The notes below the pieces were generated by a model that saw only the letters and a program-made list of their open reading frames with translations, was not told the origin of the DNA and searched no databases. 64,000 nucleotides of DNA. Origin: Anadara kagoshimensis. Taxonomy: Eukaryota > Mollusca > Bivalvia > Arcoida > Arcidae. Shown here piece after piece: positions 32,781 through 43,229 of the stretch; the first letter of the stretch is position 1; each line of letters starts with the position of its first letter. Where the stretch lies: assembly GCA_021292105.1 (NCBI GenBank), contig CM037869.1:31125508-31189507 (forward strand), read 5' to 3'. Position numbers and translations under genes: made by a program.

Positions 32781-35096
32781 TTAACTATAAATATATGCAT
32801 TTCAAGACAACAAATCATTCAAAAGGGAAGAAAGAAAGTTTTAACTTTTAAAGCTACAAATAGTGGGATGCTTCATGAATTTCGTTCCGATAAACACCGG
32901 TACCGATTTAACTATTGTCAATAAAATTATACCGCTTGGTTAAACTAACAAAGTAATCTGTCAAAATATTTTGTATGAGTTCAAATCAGAGTAATAAAAT
33001 CAAAATGTTAAATACAAAATATTATTTAATTGTGAATATTGTATTGCGGTACTTTATAAGTTCATAAAAATTGAAAAGAAGAGTTTTAATTGAAAACAAG
33101 GTAGAAAGACACAAATGATTTTGACAGCGGTTTGTATTACAAAACATTTTTCATGGTATACGAAATACTAATATTATAAATGGATTGTTTCCGTTGTGCT
33201 TGAAAACATAAAATTTACATTTTTTATAATAAAATAGCAAATTTTCGCAAATTAAAACCTTGTTCTAGTTTTTTTTAACAATCAGAATGATTATGATCAA
33301 ACTCCAATACATATGTTAACGTGCCTCGAAATAAAATTATAAACATCACTTCAATCACTTTAAAATATAATTATAATATCATTTACAATGTCTCGTAATA
33401 ATTAAACACTAAGTGACCTACGAAGCCATTTTATATAAATATACCAAGTCGTCGAATTATTTTGACCTAGGATATTTCGACAACCTTTTATTTAAACTTA
33501 CATTTTTTTTAATTTCTGTACAGTAAACAAATACGAGAACGTCAATAAATTAGAAAAATAAAACATTTCATTGATAATCATCAAATTGTTTTAAAATGCA
33601 CGACGATCAGTGCTTGTTTAGAGTGCATTTAAATCGGAAGGCGTTATCTAAGACGTATGTATATAATCAATAAACTGTGAACTGAAACAGTTTATTTACC
33701 ATTATCTATACTGATACTGTACACATAATTAATCATTCATGCATACAGTTATGACAATAAACATTTAAAGTCATAAATTTTATAAAACATTGTCAGACCT
33801 AAAGCCTGCGATAGGGTTTTAACATATTAAATATGACATTAACTTGACTACGGTGTAATGATAAGTAGGTTCTTTCTAGGTCAGGTGGGTGTAGAATATA
33901 TTGGGCAATAACAAAAAACACTAAATCATATCGGGTATTATAATAACTTGTAAAGCATATAGAAAATGCTATAAATATCCCATTATCCCCGGATTTATGC
34001 CTCACAATGTATATGGGGACAATCAAGCCTGCATAAAGTGTATACCAAAACGACTAATCTTGTTTGCTTATGTAGATCGTTCATATATCCATAACTTTGT
34101 ATTTTCTAATTAAATGTTACTTTTTTACTAATTGTTCCCACGAAAATAAGTTCAAATGCAAAGCTTAATTTTCGCGACAAAGTAGAATATTATAATATAT
34201 TAACATACTAAAAGGTCTGCTTGATATAAATATAAGGTCTTTTTAGCACTTTAAAACACTGATCGCATATAATACTGCGTACAATACACACAGGTATAAT
34301 GTTAAATAAAATTTTGATAAAAACAAAATAGAGAAATTTAAATCAATATATCATATGAACTTACGTAATGCGTTTACGAAGCAGAAAAAGACACTTTTAT
34401 ATTCACATCGAGAAATGACCTTTAAACGAACTCATCCATATCATCCTTTAAAATTAGTTTTTTTTGTGTAAAATATTCACTTCCTTGTTGTAGCTATATT
34501 GTTGCATGTCAAAATAGTTTTATCGTTTTCTCGAGAGTGTAACTTTAAGGTATGTATATATTGGCTTAAATCTTATTTGCAGTTTAGTTTTTCAAAAGCA
34601 TGTTTCTTTCGTAATCTCTCAATGAGATCGATTTTAAAACGTTCTGCTTTTACAAAATGTCTTGTTTTATATTTATGATAAAACCTTTAGTTCATTTAAT
34701 ATCTATATCGAGAGCAGATGGCCCTAAAAATTGAGTTTATAATGACTTTGAAAGAAAACATATTTGTTAGTTCACTAACAGTTAAACCAGAAGGCGACAT
34801 TTGGTTTTCCTTCTGTCAAGTTCAATATTGTCTCATTTCTATCAGTTTTGTCAGGGGTGTTAATGTTAAATTTTGTTTCGGTTTTCCGATTTTTTTCAAT
34901 TTGAGATGCTTTATATAAATGTATATCTGGTGTATAGTTTAATATAATTAATCTACAAGAAAAGTTCGACATTGTCTCATTTTTTATCTGGGTTATAGCC
35001 TTTGGAAATTTTAACTTCTATGGCAATTTCCCGAATTCATTTGTAGCATGTACATTTATATCGTTGACCTACAGGTAAAGTTCGACTATGTCCCAA

Positions 35097-35130
35097 GTGC
35101 TGTAAATTAAAACTGGTATAATATGTAATT
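35097..35130 (+). repeat. truncated member of the hammerhead-associated repeat
   Basis: AGTGCTGTAAATTAAAACTG then GTATAATATGTAA matches the 3' flank of the 16329 and 31491 hammerhead motifs. It begins one or two bases past the predicted cleavage site and lacks all the ribozyme core. Confidence 0.55.
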
Positions 35131-35589
35131 TAGAAAAGTTTTGACATTTATGATTCTTTGAATTTCAAGCTTTTAGAGCAGTTTTCTGGACTTTTTTATT
35201 TGTTGAGATATTCCATTCATATCGAGAAAGAAAATTTATTTAATTTATCTACAAATTAGGTTTGACATACCTCAATTTCGAATACATTTGCTAAAGTTAA
35301 TTTTCACCGAAGTCTTTATCCGTTCTCGCAGCAACTTAATTAACCAGCCGATATGACGAGCGGTAGAGGAAGAAGTATCATCTCATTTTTTGGTATTTAT
35401 TGAACTAACTAAGAAGTAAACCGATGATCCGTCAGATTGTGTAATCACTGAACCTTCAAGGTAGTAACCCGAGAGTGGACATGATTTTGCGTTATCAAAC
35501 TGTCCACAAGTGCTTGCTAATTTATTTCTATATCCGTATGAAGCAGAATTAATGCAAAACCTTGTTTAAGGAGAAGACTCAGGCTTAAT

Positions 35590-36035
35590 CATTTACCTAA
35601 AAAAACAGGTTTACTTTGCTTTGGAATTGAAGTTTCGTGTTGGCTGGTGTGTTTCTTTTATATAAGGGGTATTAAAAGCAAAGGCTTGTCAATGCCCTCA
35701 AAACATTCTATGGCCATCATCACAATATTGTTTTATGATATCTTTGTATCTAAATTGTAGATATATTTGAAATTCTATATTCCTTCTCTTCTCAATTTTG
35801 ACTCAAGACGAATGTAGCTAATTGAACAGGATCTTACCTTTCCAGAACAGCCGGCCTCCCTCCCTGATTGAATTCTGTATTCCTTCTCTTCTCAATTTTG
35901 ACTCAAGACGAATGTAGCTAATTGAACAGGATCTTACCTTTTCAGAACAGCCGGCCTCCCCACCCTGATTGAATTACATATGTTTAACTTACTATGCCAG
36001 TTTTAAGGTTTTTACTTTTTTGGATATCGGTTTGT
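35590..36035 (+). mobile_element. Penelope-like fragments (copies i) with 100-bp tandem duplication
   Basis: A short tail piece (about 35595-35645) is followed by a longer fragment from about 35660. Within it, 35772-35871 is duplicated in tandem at 35872-35969 (ATTCCTTCTCTTCTCAATTT, CAGAACAGCCGGCCTCCC) with few differences, so a recent local duplication. Confidence 0.7.
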
Positions 36036-36140
36036 ATGTGTAAATGTAATTGAATAAAACGCGTTTCTATTGTGTGAGAGATATTTTACGCTATTGAACC
36101 ACATATTTTGTTATTTATCAACAGATATATCATTATAACA

Positions 36141-36216
36141 ATGGGATGCAGTATATATTACTACATAGCATCAATAATACTCCTCTTGAACCAACTGGAA
36201 TTTACAGAATCTTCTG
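36141..36216 (+). CDS. gene B exon 1: signal peptide
   Basis: ATG at 36141, after a TCAACAG acceptor ending at 36124. It encodes MGCSIYYYIASIILLLNQ then LEFTESS and splits in phase 1 at GTGAGT. A hydrophobic core with a small-residue end is typical of a cleavable signal. The intron before it implies an upstream non-coding exon that I cannot identify. Confidence 0.85.
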
Positions 36217-36987
36217 GTGAGTAATTAATTAGGCTTTGCGTTTATTCACTTTGGAACAAACAACACATCGCCAAAATAATAAAAACAGAATAAAATAGAA
36301 GTTAGTGATAGAGGAAGCGATAAAATATAACATCAATACACATATTTGTATCACAGATAATAAAACTTTCGACTATGGGTTAGAGATACTATATACAAGA
36401 TTGGTTACAAGACAATATTTAAGTTCGGTATATGGGGCTATTTATATATTATCATGAATATATGTTGCTAGAATCGATCCGTAATTCGTCTGAATTTGCG
36501 GTATTGGCACAATCATACAGCTAATAGTTATACGTCGACTCGTCTGAAACTAACATGGACATGTTTATGTATGTATGATGAATATCGCCTCTGCTTTCGA
36601 TCGAACTAATCTCTTATTTTAGCATTAATTACTTGCTTAGAGCTTTCATATGTTATTTATGCTGTGTTGTTCAGAACCTTAGTAAACCAAACAACTAGTT
36701 AAACGGCTTAACGTTGTTTTCGAAAGATGAATGAATTAATACATGTTTTGGTCGACACTATTTAAAGACATAAATGAACCGATCTTCACTAAAATGTACC
36801 TAAGAGAACTAACCCTAAGTATAGCAATTAATATATACCTATTTTCAATTTTCATACACCGTTGTGGATCTTTTTACACTCACACAGTTTTTCGAACTAC
36901 AGCCGAAGAAAACAAATATAATGAATGTTAACATGTTTGTATAGACTCATTAATAATTTTTAATATTAAATCATTTGTTTCGTACAG
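36217..36987 (+). other. gene B intron 1
   Basis: About 770 bp of AT-rich sequence. Nothing recognised in it. Confidence 0.5.
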
Positions 36988-37191
36988 TGAACCTTGCCTT
37001 CCAGAAAAATACAAGCCAGAGCTCAAATTATAGGAACGATTACATATCCTCAAATGCAGTAGATGGACTAAACAAATATTGTGTTACGACCGGGCTAGCT
37101 CATACACAAGACAGAACAAAGGAATGGTGGCAAGTCGACTTGGGAGAAATGTGCAAAATAAAGACAATAGTGATATTCCACAGAACTAACC
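36988..37191 (+). CDS. gene B exon 2: F-type lectin domain, N-terminal half
   Basis: A 204-nt phase 1-1 exon, TACAG acceptor and GTAAAT donor. Blocks: NLAFQKNTSQSSNY, SSNAVDGL, KEWWQVDLGE, then IVIFHRTN. In the fucose-binding pattern H-x26-R-x-D-x4-R/K, the His (AHTQD) and Arg are present at the correct 26-residue spacing, but Asp reads Asn and the final basic position reads Leu. Ligand specificity may differ from the classic fucose site. Confidence 0.88.
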
Positions 37192-37299
37192 GTAAATGGT
37201 TTTGCAAACAATTTATTTATATAGTTTATTTTATCTTTTACGATGCTATTTACCATATGTGTATGTTACCGGAATTGTGCAAGTAACTATCACTAAACT

Positions 37300-37460
37300 G
37301 GTAATCAAAAACAAACACACTAATCCATGTCCAAATCACAACCCAGGAGCAAAGTCAAAACTTTGGAACTGACAAGTTAGGTTAGACACGTGAACTTCCA
37401 CTAAGGAAGTGAGGCCGGGTGCTCCGGAAGGGTAAGCACCTCCTGTTTAGCTAGCTACAT
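37300..37460 (-). mobile_element. Penelope-like element 3'-end fragment (copy j)
   Basis: On the minus strand, the family tail: CCATGTCCAAATCACAACCC, GAACTGACAAGTTAGGTTAG, AAGCACCTCCTGTTTAGCTA. Well preserved, hence probably a young copy. Confidence 0.7.
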
Positions 37461-37966
37461 TTTTAAATTATGAAACAGCTTTGAAATGCAATGTAATCAT
37501 TTAGTTTCCGTTTTTGCATTACTGTTTATTACATTTTATTATATAATCTACTCAATAAGCTATGTAATACGGCCATACAATAAAAATCGTATTGAATAAG
37601 TATGACGTCATAAAAGCATAAAAGTCAATCCAGAGTGACGTCACACAATTGACCTAGTTCACAATTGTTTGTTTCATTTGACACTGTTTGTTGATTCTAA
37701 TTTAAGCTGATACGTTTGTACTTTTCTTCTAAAATGAAGATACATTGTATTTAAATTTAAAATGTTTGTTTTGTTTTTGTATCCTGCGGACAGACTATTA
37801 TTTACTTTTAATATTTCAGCAGGATCACTTTTGGCGCATGTAGACAGTTACGTGAATTTGTTGTGTTTCGGTCAATCAGCTGTTTTCTTACAATGAGAAG
37901 ACAGTTTTCAAATCTACGAAAAACTCGTTTTTTATGGGATTATATAATAAATAGAATCTTGTATTT

Positions 37967-38060
37967 GTGTTTATGCAATATTGAATTTATTAAACTCGTT
38001 GAATAATGTTTTATAAAAAATTATTCAACTCGTTTAATAAATTCAATATTACATAAACAC
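37967..38060. repeat. foldback repeat
   Basis: The arm GTGTTTATGcAATATTGAAT.. is repeated inverted as ..ATTCAATATTaCATAAACAC. About 40 bp per arm around GTTTTATAAAAA. It is MITE-like, in gene B intron 2. Confidence 0.85.
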
Positions 38061-38379
38061 TCATGCAGGATCCTCTATTTAAAACATGGCTTTTAGAAGC
38101 CTCTAGTCTAAAATAGTTTTGCCTTACGCAATATAAACTCAAGATAAATATTTTTAAATATATTAAATGACTTATTTTGCTAACTGCAATGATATAATAA
38201 TAAACAAACATACTAATCCTGGTCCATATCGCAATAATTAAGATTATATTGCGAATAATGACGATACAAATTCATCAAATCTAAGTGCGGCAGTGTACCA
38301 CTTCGTTTCATGAATATATGAAAATGTATGAATTTTCATGCTTGTATATGTTTTCATTTATATTTCGTTTTTTTTACAG

Positions 38380-38604
38380 ATCGAAATCGTTTAGCTGGCT
38401 ATGCTCTCAATATAACAACATCAATCAATCCGTTAGAGACTTGGCAATGCTACAAAGATAAAGATATGGGATTACCTTACAACTCGACACAATCACATAT
38501 ATGTCCAAGTCTTGGGAGATACGTAACATTTTCCAGGGAAAGGGCAACTCCAGATTCAGAAGGAGATAAAGCGGTTATTAATCTCTGTGAAGTGGAAGTA
38601 TACG
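38380..38604 (+). CDS. gene B exon 3: F-type lectin domain, C-terminal half
   Basis: A 225-nt phase 1-1 exon. It encodes RNRLAGYALNITTS, ETWQCYKDKD, ICPSLGRYVTFSRER and EGDKAVINLCEVEVYG, a complete C-terminal half with the conserved cysteine pair (CYKD and CP) and the closing LCEVEVYG strand. Used here as the intact reference for the damaged gene A copies at 5660 and 10253. Confidence 0.9.
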
Positions 38605-38744
38605 GTAATTGTAAATCATCAATTTATTGTATAATTGCATTTCGAATAATCATTTACAACTCGATATTTATTCGGTTTTACAAAAATGATTTCTTTAATG
38701 AGTTAGTATTGATTGTTTTATGAATAGTTTGTAAAACATTAATC

Positions 38745-39115
38745 AAAATTAAACACGTCAATCAATGCCCAAAAGAAAATCCAAAAGGAAAGTAAAAAAT
38801 GTTCAAACTGACAAATTATCCTTAACATATAAACATTCACCAGAGAAGTAAGACTCGGTCCTCCAGAAGGGTAAACAACTCCTGCTGAGAAAGATACACC
38901 TGCCACGTGTGTAATAAAATTTTGAGTGTAAATAATACATGGAACTATTGGACGTGAAATAAACCCTGGGTAATTTTTGATACACTGATCTTTCTTACCC
39001 AAAAAATTTTACAAAAGCCTTGAAACCTTTCAAGGGTTTTATAAACCTATGCCTGCAATATCCGTATACAGCTTGCTTGCTTCGTTGTATAAAATTGTAT
39101 AGTAATTTTTTTCTT
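38745..39115 (-). mobile_element. Penelope-like element fragment (copy k)
   Basis: On the minus strand it matches the family tail and continues into the former coding end (CTGCCACGTGTGTAATAAAA, ACATGGAACTATTGGACGTG, TGCCTGCAATATCCGTATAC). It is older than copy j by its divergence. Confidence 0.65.
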
Positions 39116-39190
39116 ATATATCTTGTTTTGACGTACAAACAAAAACAATGTCATATTCATTATCACTAAATCACTGTTTTTATTTCCCAT

Positions 39191-39232
39191 CATTAGACAT
39201 CCGTTTTGGAATATATCTCCTCATCAGTAATG
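39191..39232 (-). ncRNA. hammerhead-ribozyme-like motif, near-intact (copy 4)
   Basis: Read on the minus strand: stem I CATTA, core CTGATGA, stem II GGAGATATATTCC, then AAAAC where GAAAC is required, ACGGATGT, GTC and stem I partner TAATG (perfect 5 bp). The single change of the invariant G in GAAA to A should kill activity, and stem III is no longer palindromic. The upstream bases (ATTGTCATTGCA) resemble the family's ATTTT.GTCCA.GC flank. Confidence 0.6.
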
Positions 39233-39866
39233 CAATGACAATTTTTTAATAGTAAAATAAATTTTACCTGCAGTTTACTTTTTTACAACGAGAGTTTAGT
39301 GTTATATACGAATAACCTTTTCAATAAATCTGTGACACAGTCTGACCATCTGGTCGTCATTGACAAAATTTCGTGATCATTTCCTACAATAACTATTTAA
39401 TTACCAATCTTGCAATCAAGAACGTTTAAGGGCATTCATTTTTTTAAGGTTTTCTGTTGATTTCAGATAAATCTTTTCACCCGCAAACTATTTACCAAAA
39501 TATTTACTATCAATATTTTTTAACAGTTGAAAGATATATTTAACTGTATACAAACCTCGTTACAAGCATGCATTTGATACATTTTCAACCATAGTGTGGG
39601 GTAGATGGTATTATGCTAAGATTATATAAAGAGGACTTTGATGGTTTGAAGCGCACTTACTGAGTAAGACACTGACGACCTAGATAGAAGTGTGAGAATA
39701 TTTGACTGGTACATAAACTAATATTAACCAACTCCACAATATTAAAAAATTCCGGACCGGTTTCATCTCACTGTAGTTACAGTGTTTCAAACTAAACATC
39801 AATATACAAAAACAAAGATCACGATATCACATGACCTAACCAGTTGTATTTCTCATTGGCTACAAG

Positions 39867-40004
39867 GATGTCCACAGAGTCGTTATGGAAATGGTGACTG
39901 TAATTCTTACTGCAGTGTTGGTTGTCTTAAGTCTCGGTGTGATCCAGATAATGGACACTGTAACTGTAGCAGATATTGGAGAGGGGACAAATGTGACGAG
40001 TTTT
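39867..40004 (+). CDS. gene B exon 4: EGF-like module
   Basis: A 138-nt phase 1-1 exon: GCPQSRYGNGDCNSYCSVGC, SRCDPDNGHCNC, WRGDKCDEF. Full cysteine set, directly after the lectin domain. The gene A counterpart (6940) is 12 nt shorter and has lost C-terminal cysteines. Confidence 0.87.
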
Positions 40005-40743
40005 GTAAGTTTTTATTTAATAATTTTCTGATACTGGGATTTTTACAAAATGGTGCAGAATAATTACAATTCTGTCTAGTTTTTTAAATAGACAAAGCAG
40101 TTGAAATGATTACTTATAATCAAATTGAATAATTAGAAAAAAACCAATTTTTATTGAACATTAAAAAGAACAAGTGATTTATGAATACGCTAAGACTTGT
40201 TTAGTTACCATCATAATAACACCCGCCAAAGACCTAGATCTGACCGCAATGTTTGCACTTAGGACAGTCCCTCACGTGTTTAAGCATTAAACTCTGTAAT
40301 CAAAAAATTAGCGCGAGAGCCATTCAATCTAAACCATCATAGATCAATTACAAACAAATTTTAATGCTTATATTTACAATCCGTTGCTTACAACTTACAA
40401 GTTTTTAAAATGTGATTATTTCATTCACGTTTGTCATGGAAAATCCTTGTGAATACCGAACAGGTTTTAATTTGATCAAACTTGGTTAGCTTTGCCCACC
40501 TATATTAAAAAAACGACAACATCAGATAAACCTGTTAATGTTTATTTTAAATATCTGTGTTTTTACAATTCATATAAATATTTACACTTCAATTTTTAGT
40601 GTAATTAAAAAATGTAATGTATTATTTACATGTACGTTTCTCGCTAATGTTTTTTTTTTACATTTCACTTCTTGGCACGATGGTTTGTTTACAATCCGCG
40701 ACTGGACACGTGTATTTCTGTTATTGTCGGCGATATAAAACCA

Positions 40744-40780
40744 TGACGTCAGAACACGAAAGGTCAAAACCATGACGTCA
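40744..40780. promoter_or_regulatory. paired CRE-type palindromes
   Basis: Two perfect TGACGTCA octamers 29 bp apart, with GCACGTGAAG starting about 15 bp downstream and a GATATAAAAC upstream. TGACGTCA is the CREB/ATF consensus. Similar pairs lie at 14123/14152 and 37603/37636. Function as an enhancer or intronic promoter is inferred only from the motif. Confidence 0.4.
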
Positions 40781-41272
40781 AAAAAGAAAGGTTGCACGTG
40801 AAGCTTTCGGTCTCTCCTGTGATAAACCGAATTACTGCTCAAATAGTGTATTATAAAGAATTTGATTTGGATTGTAAATTGTTTTTATATAGGAAGGGGA
40901 TGCTGTTTAATTTGCAGTTGAACATATACCCTGAGGAAAGAAACTTACTGGTATTTAAAAAGAGCGAATTTTCTAAATGCTGAAGAATTTTTTTTGTTTT
41001 GTTCGTATGTTTACATTCGCGGTTGAAACGTTAACATCCGGAATACAAAAAAGTTAGATCGTTCAATTCTGTCTTTTGGAAATTGAATGAAAACGTAAAA
41101 CAATTGCAAAACATCAAGGGAATTTATTCATGAAAAATATAACTAGTGGTATTAATATTTATTATATAGATTAACGTTACATCAAAATGTCCCTTATAAA
41201 TTGCACCCAAAAGGACCAAAATTCTAACAAGATTCATTTGACGCTGATTGCGTCAAGGATAATTTTATTAAG

Positions 41273-41427
41273 AAGTGACATTCTGAGCATGGTATTTCAA
41301 GGGGTAATGAAAGATAGTGTGGCGCGTGCCAAATTCGATGAAAAGCGAAGCCCTTAATTTTGAATTTGGCACGCGCCACACTATATTTCATCACCCCTTG
41401 AAATACCACGATCAGAAATGTCATTTC
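41273..41427. repeat. long foldback element
   Basis: Arms of about 65 bp (GGTATTTCAAGGGGTaATGA, AGTGTGGCGCGTGCCAAATTC and their complements GAATTTGGCACGCGCCACACT, TCATcACCCCTTGAAATACC) around a 25-bp centre. It is MITE-like. The open frame reading through it is an artefact. Confidence 0.88.
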
Positions 41428-41441
41428 TTATATTTACAATT

Positions 41442-41479
<38 letters not shown>

Positions 41480-42096
41480 TTTAAATAAGTATTTTGTTCC
41501 AATATTTGTTGATCCTATGCTCAAAACTGTTGCTGATTGACAGTTTGACTCCGCCTCCGACTTCCGACAGCTGTCAAAGAAAAATATAATCCGAAGTATT
41601 TCATGCTATATTTTTATTTATAGTCATATAATTTTACAACAAATATTATATCTTCATGTTAAGATTTAAATTGCAATTATAAAAAGTAGAATAATACTGC
41701 AAGTAATATACTGTTTGTAAACAAATCCACGTGGTATGACATGTGCTTTCTGGAACTACTACGCATCAAAGGTCATGGCCGCTATTGTTTTTCAACGGGA
41801 ATTGAAACACAATTGCTTCTAAATGTTTCATCGAAGACAGGTACAGTAATATTGTAAATAGAACATATTGTTTATATGCCTTATTACTGTGGGATACGAT
41901 TTATTTACAAAATCGTCAATATGCAGATCTATATCTTTATACGCAACTCACAATAAAACACAAATTGAAATTAACAAAGGAATGCCACGTCAGCAAGATG
42001 ATTATACATTATATTTATTTATTAAATTTTTAATGAATGCAATATATTTTACACTTTTATTTTCATAACGGATTTATTATTATATTTTATTTGTAG

Positions 42097-42426
42097 ATTG
42101 CAGTAATGGTTATTATCTAAATACTGGAAAATGTATACCTTGTTCAACGGGGTGCTTCAATAACAAATGTCATTCCGAGACAAGTGAATGTCTTGTCGGA
42201 TGTAAACCGTCAATTTATGGGACGTTTTGTAACTTGACTTGTCCCACTAACTGTTATAACACATCATGTACAAGCATCAGTGGCCAATGTATTGGTTGTA
42301 AAGCAAATCTTTATGGTGACAAATGCGATAAAATGTGTAAATGGAATTGCAAAGATAAAGTTTGTAAACAAGATGACGGATATTGTTCAAGTTGTCACCA
42401 CCCATACAAAGGAAATAAATGTACAG
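42097..42426 (+). CDS. gene B exon 5: three EGF-like modules
   Basis: A 330-nt phase 1-1 exon of 110 residues: CSNGYYLNTGKCIPCSTGC, then KPSIYGTFCNLTCPTNC, then KANLYGDKCDKMCKWNC, ending HHPYKGNKCT. Three laminin-EGF-like repeats without internal introns. Gene A has no exon of this size; its modules at 12935, 14767 and 15296 are separate exons, so the two genes differ in EGF content and exon structure. Confidence 0.87.
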
Positions 42427-42873
42427 GTAACGTTTTACCTTAGTTAATGAATCTATCTATTAATTGTCTCATTTCCAAATATCGGTTACTTATCACTTTT
42501 ACTTTATTTCAATTTACGCTATTAATATATCATTTCATATTTTTTCCATAGCTGTGTCGTATGAGCTATTTATGTAATTCAGAAACGATAAATTTCGATA
42601 AACCAGCATAATGATTTAAATTTGTAGTTACACAGAATAGTAATAATTTTTACATTAATGAAAAACATTCCTATCTATAATAAGCTTCAAATATTATTCT
42701 AGTAAAATGTATTAACGCAAACAATTTCTGGTTAGTGTCAGTCAGGTCACACTTGAACAAGACTGGCGAAAAGTTATGTATCGTTCTATCTTGTACAACC
42801 ACGCATTAAAACTAGAGGGCAACAAACAAATTTACATTTTTTTATATAAAATACAATCATATTTTCATTGTAG
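42427..42873 (+). other. gene B intron 5
   Basis: About 450 bp, AT-rich, nothing recognised. Confidence 0.5.
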
Positions 42874-43107
42874 AATGTGTTGATGGATATTTTGGCAAAT
42901 CGTGTACTCCTTGTTCTACGGGATGTGTTAATATTCTTTGCCAAAAAGACTATGGGTATTGCACTGACGGTTGTAAAAATGCTTTCTTTGGTGATTTTTG
43001 TAACCAGTCATGCCCAGGGAATTGTAAACAGAACAAATGTGACCGTCAAACAGGTGACTGTTCAGATGGCTGTAGGACTGGGAATTTTTTAGGCAACAGA
43101 TGCAATG
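42874..43107 (+). CDS. gene B exon 6: two EGF-like modules
   Basis: A 234-nt phase 1-1 exon with the same length as the gene A exon at 25636 and about three quarters identical residues: ECVDGYFGKSCTPCSTGC, FFGDFCNQSCPGNC, DRQTGDCSDGCRTGNF. One of the best-conserved pieces of the family here. Confidence 0.9.
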
Positions 43108-43229
43108 GTAATTTGCCCCTTTTCAACTATTAAAGTTTGTTTTACTTTCAAGTCTTGAATGAACGATTGAAGTAATTATAAGAAATATACTTCTGATTTG
43201 TATATTTTAGACAAAAACTAAAACAACTT

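Larger units (their letters stand above)
29656..36124. other. intergenic region between genes A and B
   Basis: It holds Penelope-like fragments (29815-30100, 32180-32280 inverted, 32430-32780, 35590-36035), a poly-T run (about 30411-30426), a GC-rich CCTCGGGC-rich inverted patch (31300-31350), degenerate hammerhead motif copy 3 (31491-31533), degenerate tandem blocks built around AAAGTTCGAC.TGTCTCA (about 34815-35280), and a fragment with hammerhead-family flank (35097-35130). I see no gene between the two receptor loci; 32.8-34.7 kb shows nothing recognisable. Confidence 0.5.
37192..38379 (+). other. gene B intron 2
   Basis: It holds a minus-strand Penelope-like fragment (copy j, about 37300-37460), a pair of TGACGTCA octamers (37603-37610, 37636-37643) and a foldback (37967-38060). 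No exon seen. Confidence 0.55.
38605..39866 (+). other. gene B intron 3
   Basis: It contains a minus-strand Penelope-like fragment (copy k, about 38745-39115) and a minus-strand hammerhead-like motif (39191-39232). The remainder is anonymous. Confidence 0.55.
40005..42096 (+). other. gene B intron 4
   Basis: It contains paired TGACGTCA octamers (40744-40751, 40773-40780) with a CACGTG E-box just after, a long foldback (41273-41427) and a poly-T run (about 41448-41478). No exon seen. Confidence 0.55.

Noticed and set aside
41224-41424. Minus-strand open frame of 66 codons
   Set aside because: Reads through the arms of a foldback repeat.
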